Source: Psychrobacter aquaticus CMS 56 (GTDB lineage Bacteria > Pseudomonadota > Gammaproteobacteria > Pseudomonadales > Moraxellaceae). From it: 64,000 bases of DNA. Numbering within the stretch: the stretch's first letter is position 1; each line of letters opens with the position of its first letter. Both the position numbers and the translations under genes were made by a program. The stretch spans positions 248,001 to 312,000 of the forward strand of contig NZ_AUSW01000035.1 of NCBI RefSeq assembly GCF_000471625.1. Direction: 5' to 3'. Of the stretch, positions 1 through 9,288 are shown in pieces. The notes beneath the pieces are model-generated. The model saw only the letters and a program-made list of their open reading frames with translations. It was not told where the DNA came from and made no database searches.

Positions 1-452
1 AACGTTTGGGGTTTGACGCGACGCTGCGGCAAGTGGATAGTCCACAATATTATGAGCGTATGCGCACTTTTGATTATGATATGGTGGTTGATGTATTTGC
101 TCAGAGTTTGTCACCGGGCGCAGAGCAGTTCGGATTTTGGGGCAGCGACGCCGCTGACCAAGTTGGCAATAGAAATACGGTCGGTATCAAAAATGTGGTG
201 ATTGACAGGGTAGTAGAAAAACTGGGTAGCGCCAAAAATCGCCAAGAGATTGTTCTTTATACTCATGTGCTAGATCGCTTGTTGCGCGCAGGCCATTATT
301 TGGTGCCGCTATACGGTAAGTCTGGCACCAATGTCGCTTACTGGGATCAATATCGTCATACCGAAACCTTGCCTACCAACGCTGTCGGTATTGACTATTG
401 GTGGACAGATAAAGAAGCAGAAGCACGTGTCAATCAGTACTTAAAAAAGTAA
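1..452 (+). CDS. Oligopeptide-type ABC transporter substrate-binding protein (C-terminal part only)
   Basis: The open frame enters from the left edge of the window and ends at the TAA at 450-452, so only about the last 150 residues are present. The sequence (AATLRQ-like start, a YERM stretch, a YDMV stretch, then GIDYWW near the end) is typical of the C-terminal lobe of family 5 periplasmic solute-binding proteins of the YejA/oligopeptide type. The periplasmic protein would deliver peptides to the permeases encoded from 1522 onward. The role is inferred from family resemblance and from the YejB/YejE/YejF-type genes downstream. The gene is cut by the window edge; no true start can be assigned. 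Confidence 0.8.
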   Translation, partial: RLGFDATLRQVDSPQYYERMRTFDYDMVVDVFAQSLSPGAEQFGFWGSDAADQVGNRNTVGIKNVVIDRVVEKLGSAKNRQEIVLYTHVLDRLLRAGHYLVPLYGKSGTNVAYWDQYRHTETLPTNAVGIDYWWTDKEAEARVNQYLKK

Positions 453-529
453 GTAAGCATCATTTGTAATCTATAAACATTTGCATAAAAAGCACGCGCA
501 ATAAAGACAACTACCAGTAAGGATTTTAT

Positions 530-1309
530 ATGACTATTCGTATTCACCCGATTAAGGCATTTAACGACAATTATATTTGGACATTGATTAACGAAAATAA
601 TAAACAAGCGATTGTCATTGATCCAGGTCAAGCTGAGCCTGTCATTGCTTATTTAGAAGAGAGTGAATTAGAGCTGACCTCGATTTGGACCACTCATCAT
701 CATCATGATCATATTGGCGGTGTTGCGGAGTTACAAGAGTCTTATCCCATGACGCATCTGGTTGCACATGCTGAGCATAATGTGGATGAAGATCAGACGA
801 TAAAGGACGGTAGCACGGTAAGTGCCTGGGGCTGTGCGGCACAAGTATGGGATGTATCGGGTCATACTGCCAGTCATATGGCCTATGTGTTAGATATCGA
901 TGGGCAAAAACATTGCTTTTGTGGCGATACTTTATTTAGTGCAGGCTGTGGCCGTGTGTTTACGGGCACAATTGATGGATTGTATGACAGCTTTAAGCGT
1001 TTAAACAGCTTGCCAGCTGAAACGCTACTGTATCCAGCGCACGAATATACCGCCAGTAATTTACGTTTTGGTTTGTCTATTGAGCCTGACAATGAAGCAA
1101 TGCAACAGGCATTATTACAAGCAACAGAAAAAACAGCTCAAGGCATGCCGACACTGCCAGTTACCTTAGCGCATGAGCGGGCGGTAAATGTGTTTTTGCG
1201 TACGCAAGAGCCGAGTGTGCTAGCTGGTGTTCAGTCTAAAATGAATATGGTCGACGATCAGCCATTGACTGTGTTCGCGGCTCTACGTGAGCTGAAAAAC
1301 AACTTTTAA
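530..1309 (+). CDS. gloB: Hydroxyacylglutathione hydrolase (glyoxalase II)
   Basis: Cytosolic metallo-beta-lactamase-fold enzyme that hydrolyses S-D-lactoylglutathione to D-lactate and glutathione, the second step of methylglyoxal detoxification. At residues 55-61 the protein carries the metal-binding motif THHHHDH. Further metal and active-site segments are SGHTASH, CGDTLFSAGCGR and the PAHEYT stretch, all in the order usual for glyoxalase II. Its 259 residues match the family length. The start is preceded by AAGGA at 519-523. It sits between the substrate-binding protein and the permease genes of a peptide transporter, an odd position for this gene. The identification is firm. Confidence 0.95.
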   Translation: MTIRIHPIKAFNDNYIWTLINENNKQAIVIDPGQAEPVIAYLEESELELTSIWTTHHHHDHIGGVAELQESYPMTHLVAHAEHNVDEDQTIKDGSTVSAWGCAAQVWDVSGHTASHMAYVLDIDGQKHCFCGDTLFSAGCGRVFTGTIDGLYDSFKRLNSLPAETLLYPAHEYTASNLRFGLSIEPDNEAMQQALLQATEKTAQGMPTLPVTLAHERAVNVFLRTQEPSVLAGVQSKMNMVDDQPLTVFAALRELKNNF

Positions 1310-1521
1310 GCGATCAATCATATTTTTCTTTGTCAACTGTCTTTATAGTCGATTCTAAATAAAACAGATATATTATATTTCAAGGCTGAACGGATATAAA
1401 TTTTTCTTGCTTGCTGTGTCTTCGCAGCTCGATGCGGCGAAACTTCTCGTTTAAAGATAAGCATACCAGTTCCGCTGACTCATTTTATACTGAACTTACT
1501 ATATTTTAGGAAACCGCCATT

Positions 1522-2589
1522 ATGGGTCGTTATATCTTAAAAAGGTTATTGCTGATATTACCGACGCTTTTTTTGATATTGCTGGCAAACTTTGTGATTG
1601 TACAAGCAGCCCCAGGCGGCCCAGTTGAACAGCAGCTGGCACTTATCGAACAAGGGGCAAAAGACAACGCGCTTGGCGGTAATATTGGTGCAGGTAGTGC
1701 TGGCGGCAATAGTACCTATCAAGGAACGCGCGGCTTATCGGAGGAGATGGTCTCCGCCATCAATGCCCAGTACGGTTTTGATAAATCTGCGCCTGAGCGT
1801 TTTTGGCTCATGTTAAAAAACTATGCGCAGCTGGATTTTGGTGAGTCTTTTTTTAAAGGGCAATCGGTGACAGATCTGATTATAGAAAAGCTACCTGTTT
1901 CAATTTCGCTTGGACTATGGAGTACGCTGCTCATTTATATGATTGCCATCCCACTCGGTATTTATAAAGCCATGCATCATGGATCAGGGATCGATAAAGT
2001 CACCGCCATGCTCCTAGCTATTGGCCATGCGATACCGGTATTTGTCTTTGCAGTCATACTATTGGTGTTTTTTGCTGGTGGCAGTTACTGGAATATTTTC
2101 CCACTGCAAGGATTGACCTCTGAGAATTTCGATCAATTAAGCACGCTTGGTAAGATTAAAGATTATTTTTGGCATTTGGCCTTGCCGCTTTTAGCGAGTA
2201 CAGTTGGTGGCTTTGCTGGCTTGACGTATTTGACCAAATTTAGTTTTTTAGAGGAGCTCGGTAAGCAGTACGTGCTCACTGCGCGTGCCAAAGGGTTGGG
2301 TGAGCGTCAGGTTTTGTACGGGCACGTGTTTCGTAATGCGATGTTGATTATTATCGCTGGTGTTCCAGCAGCTATCGTCGGAATTTTCTTTGCTGGGAAC
2401 TTTCTGATTGAGATTATCTTTAAATTAGACGGTTTGGGATTGCTTGGCTTTGAGGCCATTCAGCAACGTGATTATCCAGTGATATTTGGCACGCTATTTA
2501 TTTTTACATTGGTAGGACTGCTATTACAGCTAATCAGTGATTTAAGTTATCACTTAATTGATCCTCGCATTGATTTTGAGGGTCGCTAA
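1522..2589 (+). CDS. yejB: ABC transporter permease, YejB type
   Basis: Inner-membrane permease of the oligopeptide/dipeptide (binding-protein-dependent, DppB/YejB) family. It opens with a hydrophobic segment (residues 1-30), then a hydrophilic periplasmic stretch rich in Gly/Ala/Asn (about 35-75), then five or so membrane spans. The EAA-type loop that contacts the ATPase is visible around ARAKGLGERQVLYGHVFRNA. AGGA lies just upstream of the ATG. Its TAA stop shares one A with the ATG of the next gene, which implies translational coupling. The YejB assignment rests on length, the adjacent YejE-like permease and the fused ATPase; substrate specificity for peptides is inferred from the family. 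Confidence 0.85.
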   Translation: MGRYILKRLLLILPTLFLILLANFVIVQAAPGGPVEQQLALIEQGAKDNALGGNIGAGSAGGNSTYQGTRGLSEEMVSAINAQYGFDKSAPERFWLMLKNYAQLDFGESFFKGQSVTDLIIEKLPVSISLGLWSTLLIYMIAIPLGIYKAMHHGSGIDKVTAMLLAIGHAIPVFVFAVILLVFFAGGSYWNIFPLQGLTSENFDQLSTLGKIKDYFWHLALPLLASTVGGFAGLTYLTKFSFLEELGKQYVLTARAKGLGERQVLYGHVFRNAMLIIIAGVPAAIVGIFFAGNFLIEIIFKLDGLGLLGFEAIQQRDYPVIFGTLFIFTLVGLLLQLISDLSYHLIDPRIDFEGR

Positions 2590-3662
2590 TGTCAAGTCAT
2601 CCAGTATCCTCAACATCACCTGCTGTCTTTGTACAAAAAAAACGCCGTTTAAACCCTATCTGGCAGGCACGTTTACAGCGTTTTCGCCAAAATCGGCTCG
2701 GGGTGATATCGCTGTTTGTGTTTGTGATGATATTTATCATTTGTATGGCCGCCAATGTGATTGCCAATGACAAACCCCTGTTGGTGCAGTATCAAGATGA
2801 TTATTACTTTCCTATCTTAAAAGCCTATCCTGAAACGACGTTTGGGGGCGTCTTTGAGACTGAAACCAATTACAAAGACCCTGCAGTGCAAGCCTTAATC
2901 AATGATCAGGGTTATTATGTGATGCCGCCCATTCCGTTTGCCGACCAGACACCCAATGTTGAGCTGGGCATGCCATATCCAGCACCGCCTAATAGTCAGA
3001 ATTGGCTGGGTACTGATGATTTGGGTCGCGATGTGCTGGCGCGAATACTTTATGGTATGCGGGTATCATTGTTGTTTGGTCTGGCCTTGACGCTGGCGGG
3101 TGCTTTGATTGGTATTATCATTGGTGCGATGCAAGGGTATTATGGTGGTTGGGTGGATTTAGCTGGACAGCGGTTTATGGAGGTGTGGGGCGGTATGCCG
3201 CAGCTATTTATGATTATTATCCTAGTCAGCTTATTTAGCCCTAGTATCACCATGCTATTTGCCATGATGCTGTTGTTTGGTTGGATGGGATTGGTCGGTT
3301 TGGTGCGGGCAGAGTTTTTGCGTGCCCGTAATTTTGATTATGTGCGCGCTGCCCGTAATCTGGGGGTGTCGGACAGTCAAATCATGCTTAGACATATTTT
3401 ACCCAATGCGCTGGCCTCAAGCCTGTCGCAACTGCCATTTATCCTCACTGCGAATATTATAGCCTTAACGGCGCTAGACTTTTTGGGGTATGGCTTGCCG
3501 CCTGGCTCACCGTCGCTGGGCGAGCTGATGGTACAAGGAAAAAACAACTTGGATGCACCGTGGCTTGCGCTATCAGGATTCTTTAGTTTAACCTTTATTT
3601 TGTCATTGCTTATCTTCGTTGGCGAAGCACTACGTGATGCGTTTGATCCGAGGCGCTCTTAA
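2589..3662 (+). CDS. yejE: ABC transporter permease, YejE type
   Basis: Second inner-membrane permease of the same peptide transporter. The N-terminal region has a short cytoplasmic arm (RLNPIWQARLQRFRQNRLG), a first membrane span, and then a large periplasmic loop of about 100 residues before the GTDDLGRDVLARILYGMR motif, which is characteristic of DppC/YejE permeases. The EAA-like loop appears as AARNLGVSDSQIMLRHILPNA. The start overlaps the stop of the previous gene by one base. The next gene begins two bases after this stop, so the three genes form one translational unit. Confidence 0.87.
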   Translation: MSSHPVSSTSPAVFVQKKRRLNPIWQARLQRFRQNRLGVISLFVFVMIFIICMAANVIANDKPLLVQYQDDYYFPILKAYPETTFGGVFETETNYKDPAVQALINDQGYYVMPPIPFADQTPNVELGMPYPAPPNSQNWLGTDDLGRDVLARILYGMRVSLLFGLALTLAGALIGIIIGAMQGYYGGWVDLAGQRFMEVWGGMPQLFMIIILVSLFSPSITMLFAMMLLFGWMGLVGLVRAEFLRARNFDYVRAARNLGVSDSQIMLRHILPNALASSLSQLPFILTANIIALTALDFLGYGLPPGSPSLGELMVQGKNNLDAPWLALSGFFSLTFILSLLIFVGEALRDAFDPRRS

Positions 3663-3663
3663 T

Positions 3664-5334
3664 ATGACCAAGATTATGGTACAAGATAACAGTCTAAAAG
3701 AAAGCCCTAGCAATGCACCACATAAGCTAATACTGACCGTGGATAAGCTCAGTATCACTACTGTCACAGGTATCCAACTGGTCGATAAACTCTCGTATGA
3801 GTTAAGACAAGGACAAACCTTGGCCATCGTTGGTGAATCAGGCTCTGGCAAATCAATTGCGAGTCTGGCGCTGTTAGGCTTGCTCCCAGATAGCTTACTC
3901 ATTAGTGGTGATGTGAAGCTGGCAAGCTCAGCAGGAATGGCGGCACTACCCATAGCAAATGATAGGCTGCGTAATGCCGCATTACGTTCGATTCGCGGTC
4001 AGCGCATCGGCATGGTGTTTCAAGAGCCGATGACAGCACTCAACCCATTACATACGGTTGCCAAGCAAATCGCTGAATCACTGCGCCTCAGCGGTGTACC
4101 CAAAAAGCAATGGCGAGACAAAAGCATCGCTTTGTTAGAGGATGTCAACATCACTGACCCTGCCGATAAGCTGAAACGCTATCCGCATGAATTATCAGGC
4201 GGTCAGCGCCAACGTGTGATGATTGCTATGGCATTGGCACAGCAGCCTGACGTTTTAATTGCTGATGAACCAACCACTGCGCTTGATATTAGCTTGCAAC
4301 ATGACATACTTGCGCTATTAGATGATCTAAAACGCCAGCACAATATGGCGATGATACTAATCAGTCATGACCTGAATCTGGTCAGGCGTTATAGTGATGA
4401 GGTCATCGTGATGCGTCAAGGACAGACAATTGAGCAAAGTCAAACTGCTACTGTGTTTAACCAACCTAAAGCAGAATACACACGAACGCTTATTAAGCAA
4501 GATTTTGGGCAGGCGTTGAACTTATCAGTCAATGAACAAAGTCAGCATTTAAAAGTATTGGAAGTAAATAACCTTCAAGTACGATTTCCAATGGAAAAAA
4601 ACTTATTTGGTAGTACCAAACGTTGGTTCGATGCAATCAAAAACGTCAATATGACGCTACAAAAAGGGCAGGCATTGGGTATCGTTGGTGAGTCAGGCTC
4701 TGGAAAAACGACGATTGCACTTGCGCTTAGTCAGTTACTCAGTAATCAAGCACAGGTGAGTGGACAGATAGTAGTCAATGACCAAGATATTTCAGCATTG
4801 TCAAAAAGCGAGTTACGCCAGTTCCGCTCGCAGATTCAAATGGTTTTTCAAGATCCATTTGCCAGTATCAATCCGCGTATGACCGTTATGCAGACCATTG
4901 AAGAAGGGCTACTCGTACAAGGCGTCGATAAAGCTGTGCGGCAGCAAGCAGTGATAGACAGTTTGGCTACTGTATATTTGCCAGCTGAGTTTGCGCAGCG
5001 TTATCCACATGAGTTGTCAGGGGGTCAGCGTCAACGTGTGGCATTGGCGCGCGCACTTATCATGAAGCCAAGTCTCTTAATATTGGATGAGCCTACCTCT
5101 GCGCTTGACAGTACCACGCAGGTAACAGTAGTTAACTTACTCCGTGAAATTCAAGAAAAATTGCACGTCAGTTATGTCTTTATCAGTCATGATTTAAAAG
5201 TAGTACGGGCGTTATGTCAGCATATTATGGTGCTCAAAGACGGCATGTGCGTAGAGTCAGGACGTACCGAAGATATTTTCAATAACCCACAACATCCGTA
5301 TGCCAAGCAGTTATTGCAAGCAAGCATGGTTTAG
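3664..5334 (+). CDS. yejF: ABC transporter ATP-binding protein with two ATPase domains, YejF type
   Basis: Cytoplasmic energy-coupling subunit with two complete ABC domains in one chain of 556 residues. Both halves show a Walker A motif GESGSGK, a signature LSGGQRQRV and a Walker B ending in ADEPTTALD or LDEPTSALD. The first domain covers roughly residues 25-265, the second 300-545. The fused arrangement is that of YejF and DppDF-like fusions. I chose the ATG at 3664, directly after the stop of the upstream permease, over an in-frame ATG at 3619 that would overlap the permease by 44 bases. No clear terminator follows within 90 bases. Confidence 0.88.
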   Translation: MTKIMVQDNSLKESPSNAPHKLILTVDKLSITTVTGIQLVDKLSYELRQGQTLAIVGESGSGKSIASLALLGLLPDSLLISGDVKLASSAGMAALPIANDRLRNAALRSIRGQRIGMVFQEPMTALNPLHTVAKQIAESLRLSGVPKKQWRDKSIALLEDVNITDPADKLKRYPHELSGGQRQRVMIAMALAQQPDVLIADEPTTALDISLQHDILALLDDLKRQHNMAMILISHDLNLVRRYSDEVIVMRQGQTIEQSQTATVFNQPKAEYTRTLIKQDFGQALNLSVNEQSQHLKVLEVNNLQVRFPMEKNLFGSTKRWFDAIKNVNMTLQKGQALGIVGESGSGKTTIALALSQLLSNQAQVSGQIVVNDQDISALSKSELRQFRSQIQMVFQDPFASINPRMTVMQTIEEGLLVQGVDKAVRQQAVIDSLATVYLPAEFAQRYPHELSGGQRQRVALARALIMKPSLLILDEPTSALDSTTQVTVVNLLREIQEKLHVSYVFISHDLKVVRALCQHIMVLKDGMCVESGRTEDIFNNPQHPYAKQLLQASMV

Positions 5335-5401
5335 TTTATTCACCATAAAAAATGTCAAAACATAGCCGTTCATAATAATAGCGACATACTAAAAATGGCA
5401 G

Positions 5402-5410
5402 TGGTACAAT
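5402..5410 (+). promoter_or_regulatory. Possible extended -10 promoter for the iron-dependent alcohol dehydrogenase
   Basis: TGGTACAAT matches the extended -10 pattern TGn-TAnAAT, with one departure from TATAAT. It lies about 70 bases upstream of the ATG at 5484. No convincing -35 box was seen, which extended -10 promoters can do without. Motif reading only. Confidence 0.3.
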
Positions 5411-5483
5411 AAGTTTTGGCAGTCATCATTTGCTCATTAAAATGATCGTCATTGCTATTACTCACATCACTAAAAAGGATTTT

Positions 5484-6800
5484 ATGCCCATGAAAAAACA
5501 AAAAAGCATTGCTAAATTGATGAGTACAGATGGATTACAGCACGCAGGTTATTTGGCCGTTGCCAAAACTCGCGCCAAAGTGCTAAAAGTATTTTCTCAT
5601 GTGATACCTATCAGAAGACCTATGTTATTTGTCGGCGAGACTTCTTGTGAAGCGCTATGCGACATGCTCATTAGCGAAGGCAATACCAATGTTTTTATCG
5701 TCACAGACTCCGTGCTAACTAAGCTGGGTATACCTGCCAAAGTCACTGATTATCTAGACGCAAAAAATATCAGCTATAAACTCTATGATGGTGTGACGCC
5801 AGACCCTACTTTTAAGGTAATCGAAGAAGGACTGCGCCAATCTTTAGAGGCTGAGTGCGATTCGATAATCGCTATTGGCGGCGGCTCAGTGATTGATGCC
5901 GCTAAGATGATTGCTATGTCGCAAGGCAATGACTGTCAACCTAAAAAGCTCATTGGTATTCTTAAAGCAAGAAAGCCTTCAGTACCTTTATATTGTGTTC
6001 CTACCACTGCTGGAACTGGCTCAGAAGCCACGCTTGGCGCGGTCGTATCAGACGATACAACCCATCAAAAATCTCTGTCTATCGACCCACGAATAGTGCC
6101 ATTAGCGGCGGCTATCGACCCTGTTATTATGAAAGGAATGCCGGCGCATATTACGGCAGACACTGGTATTGATGTATTGACGCATGCATTAGAAGCGTGG
6201 ATGAGTGCAAACGCCAGCGTCGAGACTGATTATTATGCGGCCTCTGCGGTCAAATCTGTAATGCACTATTTACCATTGGCTTATAAAGATGGCAGTGATC
6301 TAAAAGCAAGAGAAGAGATGGGTATTGCAGCGCATTATGGTGGTATTGCCTTTAACAAAGCTGGCCTTGGGTATGTACATGCGATTGCTCACCAATTGGG
6401 CGCGTATTATAGTATTCCTCATGGTCGCGCTAACGCTATTGTGTTGCCTTATGTGCTTGATGTAAACCGTGACGCCAGCAAAAAAAGATTGGCGTCCTTG
6501 GCCAAAAAAACTGGCATGATAAAAGAGGGTCAAACTATTGGTAGTGACAGTAACATAACCGATAACTTTATCACTCAAGTACGTGATTTGATTAAAACTC
6601 TAAATATTAATCCGACTGTCAAAGGTATGAAAACTAGTGACTTTGATAGCATTGCCAAAGCCGCTGCCAAAGAAGTCAGTGATACTTATGCGGTGCCAAC
6701 TTATTTATCAGCGTCTGAGATAAAAGAGATTTTAATGAAAATTAAGCAGGTAAGTGACGAGCAGGTAGATCAAGCTAAAAATAGCGATAAGGTCGCATAA
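5484..6800 (+). CDS. Iron-containing alcohol dehydrogenase
   Basis: NAD(P)-dependent alcohol dehydrogenase of the iron-activated (group III) family, 438 residues. Visible hallmarks are the nucleotide-binding GGGSVIDAAK, the TTAGTGSEAT segment, and the metal-binding region with DTGIDVLTHALEAW followed by HAIAHQLGAYYSIPHGRANA, which supplies the Asp and three His ligands. The ATG at 5484 is preceded by AAAAAGGA at good spacing; an in-frame ATG at 5430 lacks one. It stands alone with its own terminator. The family acts on diverse short-chain alcohols or aldehydes, so the substrate cannot be named from sequence. Confidence 0.88.
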   Translation: MPMKKQKSIAKLMSTDGLQHAGYLAVAKTRAKVLKVFSHVIPIRRPMLFVGETSCEALCDMLISEGNTNVFIVTDSVLTKLGIPAKVTDYLDAKNISYKLYDGVTPDPTFKVIEEGLRQSLEAECDSIIAIGGGSVIDAAKMIAMSQGNDCQPKKLIGILKARKPSVPLYCVPTTAGTGSEATLGAVVSDDTTHQKSLSIDPRIVPLAAAIDPVIMKGMPAHITADTGIDVLTHALEAWMSANASVETDYYAASAVKSVMHYLPLAYKDGSDLKAREEMGIAAHYGGIAFNKAGLGYVHAIAHQLGAYYSIPHGRANAIVLPYVLDVNRDASKKRLASLAKKTGMIKEGQTIGSDSNITDNFITQVRDLIKTLNINPTVKGMKTSDFDSIAKAAAKEVSDTYAVPTYLSASEIKEILMKIKQVSDEQVDQAKNSDKVA

Positions 6801-6810
6801 CTGTATACAA

Positions 6811-6851
6811 AATAAAGTCTATTATCCAAAGGATAATTGGCTTTATTTTTT
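6811..6851 (+). terminator. Intrinsic terminator after the alcohol dehydrogenase
   Basis: AATAAAG...ATTATCC pairs with GGATAAT...CTTTATT around an AAA loop, with one internal mismatch, and runs into a T tract ending at 6851. It starts 11 bases after the stop codon. Confidence 0.75.
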
Positions 6852-6939
6852 GAACCGTTCAATATATAACAATTTAGGAATATTTCAGTGATACCTAACG
6901 GTTACGATGGCTACATGACATTACTTTTAGGAGCTTTTT

Positions 6940-8160
6940 ATGACACGCCAATTATCAGTGAGTTATAAGTTACAGGCCAAAGTCGTTGGTATAGTCATCA
7001 TAGCGAGTAGTGTTCTTTATGTTGGTTGTACCGTTCCCGAAAATACTTCTATTGTGAAAAATACGCCCGTCGATAATCCTTATGCGCCTACTGATCCAAA
7101 TTTGGCAGTAGCTACGGTTGCTGGTGGCTGTTTTTGGTGTGTGGAAGCTGGTTATGAAAAAATACCTGGTGTTGTTGAAGTGGTTTCAGGCTATACAGGT
7201 GGTCAGTCCACCAATCCAACTTATAGTACCGTGTCAGCGGGTAGTACGGGTCATACTGAAGCGGCACAAGTATATTATGATCCAACGAAAATTACCTACA
7301 ATGGTATCGTTCAGGCATTGTGGCGAATGGCAGATCCTACCGATGATCAAGGTCAATTTGTAGACCGCGGGACGCAGTATCGTCCTGCAATTTTTTATAA
7401 CAATGCGCAAGAAAAGCAGATAGCGGAAGCTGCTAAGCAATCGTTACAAGACGCTGGTGTCTATGATAAGCCAGTCGTGATTGAGATTGTACCTGCCAGC
7501 ACTTTTTATCCAGCAGAAGAATATCATCAAGATTATTACAAAAAGAACCCACTGCGCTATAAGGCTTATACTTTCAATTCTGGTCGCTATCAGTTTATAG
7601 AAAGTGTCTATGGCAAAAACTACGAGCTGGATTTTAGTCAATTCAAGCCTACTACGGCCACTGGTGAACAAGTAGCATCGAGCAATGCGCCAATCATTAA
7701 TGCTAGCTCAGGATTTAATCCAGATACTTTTGTGAAGCCGACGCAGGATGAGCTAAAGAAATCACTCAGTGACATTCAATACGAGGTCACTCAAAAAGAC
7801 GGTACTGAGCGCGCTTTCGATAATGAATATTGGGATAATAAAGAGCCTGGTTTATATGTTGACGTGATCTCGGGGGAGCCACTATATTCTTCTCGGGATC
7901 AATACAAGTCCGGAACTGGTTGGCCAAGCTTTACTCGTCCATTGAGCGCTGATAGTGTGGTTGAAAAGGAAGATCGGGGAATATTTGGCACTCGTACAGA
8001 AATTCGTAGCCGCTACGCTGATTCACACGTGGGTCATGTGTTTGACGATGGGCCAGCACCGACTGGCAAGCGTTATTGCATGAATTCAGCAGCGATGCGT
8101 TTCATTCCACTGGCGCAAATGGAGGCAGAAGGCTACGGTAATTGGGTTGATGAAGTATAG
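6940..8160 (+). CDS. msrAB: Lipoprotein-type MsrA-MsrB fusion, methionine sulfoxide reductase
   Basis: Repairs oxidised methionine. The MsrA domain (about residues 56-215) reduces the S-epimer and carries GCFWC with catalytic Cys64. The MsrB domain (about 265-400) reduces the R-epimer and ends with RYCMNSAA, catalytic Cys380. The N-terminus has a hydrophobic segment and a plausible lipobox LYVGC at residues 26-30, so the enzyme is probably exported and lipid-anchored, acting on envelope proteins. The structural CxxC zinc pairs found in many MsrB proteins are absent: the segment before SGTGWPSF reads [12 protein letters not shown] with no cysteines. Preceded by TTAGGAGC. Fusion order MsrA then MsrB is common. 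Confidence 0.92.
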   Translation: MTRQLSVSYKLQAKVVGIVIIASSVLYVGCTVPENTSIVKNTPVDNPYAPTDPNLAVATVAGGCFWCVEAGYEKIPGVVEVVSGYTGGQSTNPTYSTVSAGSTGHTEAAQVYYDPTKITYNGIVQALWRMADPTDDQGQFVDRGTQYRPAIFYNNAQEKQIAEAAKQSLQDAGVYDKPVVIEIVPASTFYPAEEYHQDYYKKNPLRYKAYTFNSGRYQFIESVYGKNYELDFSQFKPTTATGEQVASSNAPIINASSGFNPDTFVKPTQDELKKSLSDIQYEVTQKDGTERAFDNEYWDNKEPGLYVDVISGEPLYSSRDQYKSGTGWPSFTRPLSADSVVEKEDRGIFGTRTEIRSRYADSHVGHVFDDGPAPTGKRYCMNSAAMRFIPLAQMEAEGYGNWVDEV

Positions 8161-8313
8161 TCGTCCAATTAAACCTTGTTATATCAAACCAAAAAATACG
8201 ATTAGCCGTGTCAAACTCGTGTAGCTTACCTGCGTAGTACAGGCGCTGGTTTTTCTTGCTACTCTGATTTTTGGGATTGGTATGAATCACGGCTACGTTG
8301 AACGATGCGCATA

Positions 8314-8341
8314 AAAAAAGGATACCTAAGTATCCTTTTTT
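8314..8341. terminator. Two-way intrinsic terminator between msrAB and folE
   Basis: A perfect 12-bp stem, AAAAAAGGATAC with GTATCCTTTTTT, around a CTAA loop. T runs occur in both directions, so it can end transcription of the converging msrAB and folE genes. Confidence 0.85.
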
Positions 8342-8365
8342 CTTTATTTATTGTTTTTTAAAGCG

Positions 8366-8977
8366 TTAAAACGCTGGTTGACGTCTAGGTATCGCGCTCA
8401 AAAACTCAGTGCGCGCCTGATTATCATGGACAAACTCGCCCAGCATTGATGTCGTACGGGTGGTGGAGTGTTGCTTATTCACACCGCGCATCATCATACA
8501 CATATGCGCCGCATCCATCACTATGGCAACACCGCGGCAGCCAGTCACATCCATAATGGTTTGGGCGACTTGATCGCTTAAATTTTCTTGAACTTGTAAA
8601 CGACGGGCGAACATATCGACAATACGGGCAAATTTTGATAACCCCAATACTTGACCGTTGGGCAAATAACCCACGTGCGCGACACCATGAAAAGGCAACA
8701 TATGATGTTCGCACAACGAATAAAATTCAATATTTTGTACCAATACTAGCTCGCGATTGTTCGATGGAAAGAGGGCATCATTGACGACTTCGTCCAAGCT
8801 TTGATGATAGCCTTGGGTCAAATGAGCAAAAGCTTTTGCGGCACGCAGCGGCGTCTCTGCAAGACCAGGACGTTCTAAATCTTCGCCAGTTGAGAGAATC
8901 AATTGACGATATGATTCGACGCTTTCTTGGTAATCTGATGTTATGATTGGGGTGTTACTCATAAGTTTGGCAGCCAT
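8366..8977 (-). CDS. folE: GTP cyclohydrolase I
   Basis: Cytosolic homodecameric enzyme that converts GTP to 7,8-dihydroneopterin triphosphate, the first step of folate synthesis. The zinc-binding region [10 protein letters not shown] and the later [20 protein letters not shown] are both present, as is KQHSTTRTT near the active site. Length 203 residues is in the usual range. A second in-frame ATG exists at codon 6 (8962) and could be the true start. The gene is divergent from fabI, separated by about 310 bases. Confidence 0.94.
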   Translation of the reverse strand: MAAKLMSNTPIITSDYQESVESYRQLILSTGEDLERPGLAETPLRAAKAFAHLTQGYHQSLDEVVNDALFPSNNRELVLVQNIEFYSLCEHHMLPFHGVAHVGYLPNGQVLGLSKFARIVDMFARRLQVQENLSDQVAQTIMDVTGCRGVAIVMDAAHMCMMMRGVNKQHSTTRTTSMLGEFVHDNQARTEFLSAIPRRQPAF

Positions 8978-9288
8978 CCAAAATGTGGGTGTAGCTTAAC
9001 GCTAAATCCTATTATGTAAGGATTCTTATAAAAATTGTGCAAGCTGGAAGGGCTGTGATTATACTTGAAATCTCCTGAACTTCATACTGCTGTAGCAAGC
9101 AGTTGAGCGTTTAATCGTTATTAAGCGCTACGGTAAGTGAATAGAGTTTACGACTGTTTACTTAAATGAATTCGTGTATAATGTTATTTTTTAATTTGTA
9201 TTTGGTCACTACGTGATATCTATCATATCTGACCACGCTAGATCATTTTATAATTCAAATAATCTTGTTCGATTCAAAAGGAAACACT
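8978..9288. other. Divergent intergenic region between folE and fabI
   Basis: About 310 bases with no convincing gene. It holds a small inverted repeat, ACTGCT (9086-9091) with AGCAGT (9098-9103), and a TATAAT hexamer at 9177-9182, about 107 bases before the fabI ATG, that may be its -10 box. No good -35 box accompanies it. Confidence 0.5.

Noticed and set aside
8102-8290. Minus-strand open frame after msrAB
   Set aside because: It overlaps the msrAB end and has no ribosome site or recognisable features.
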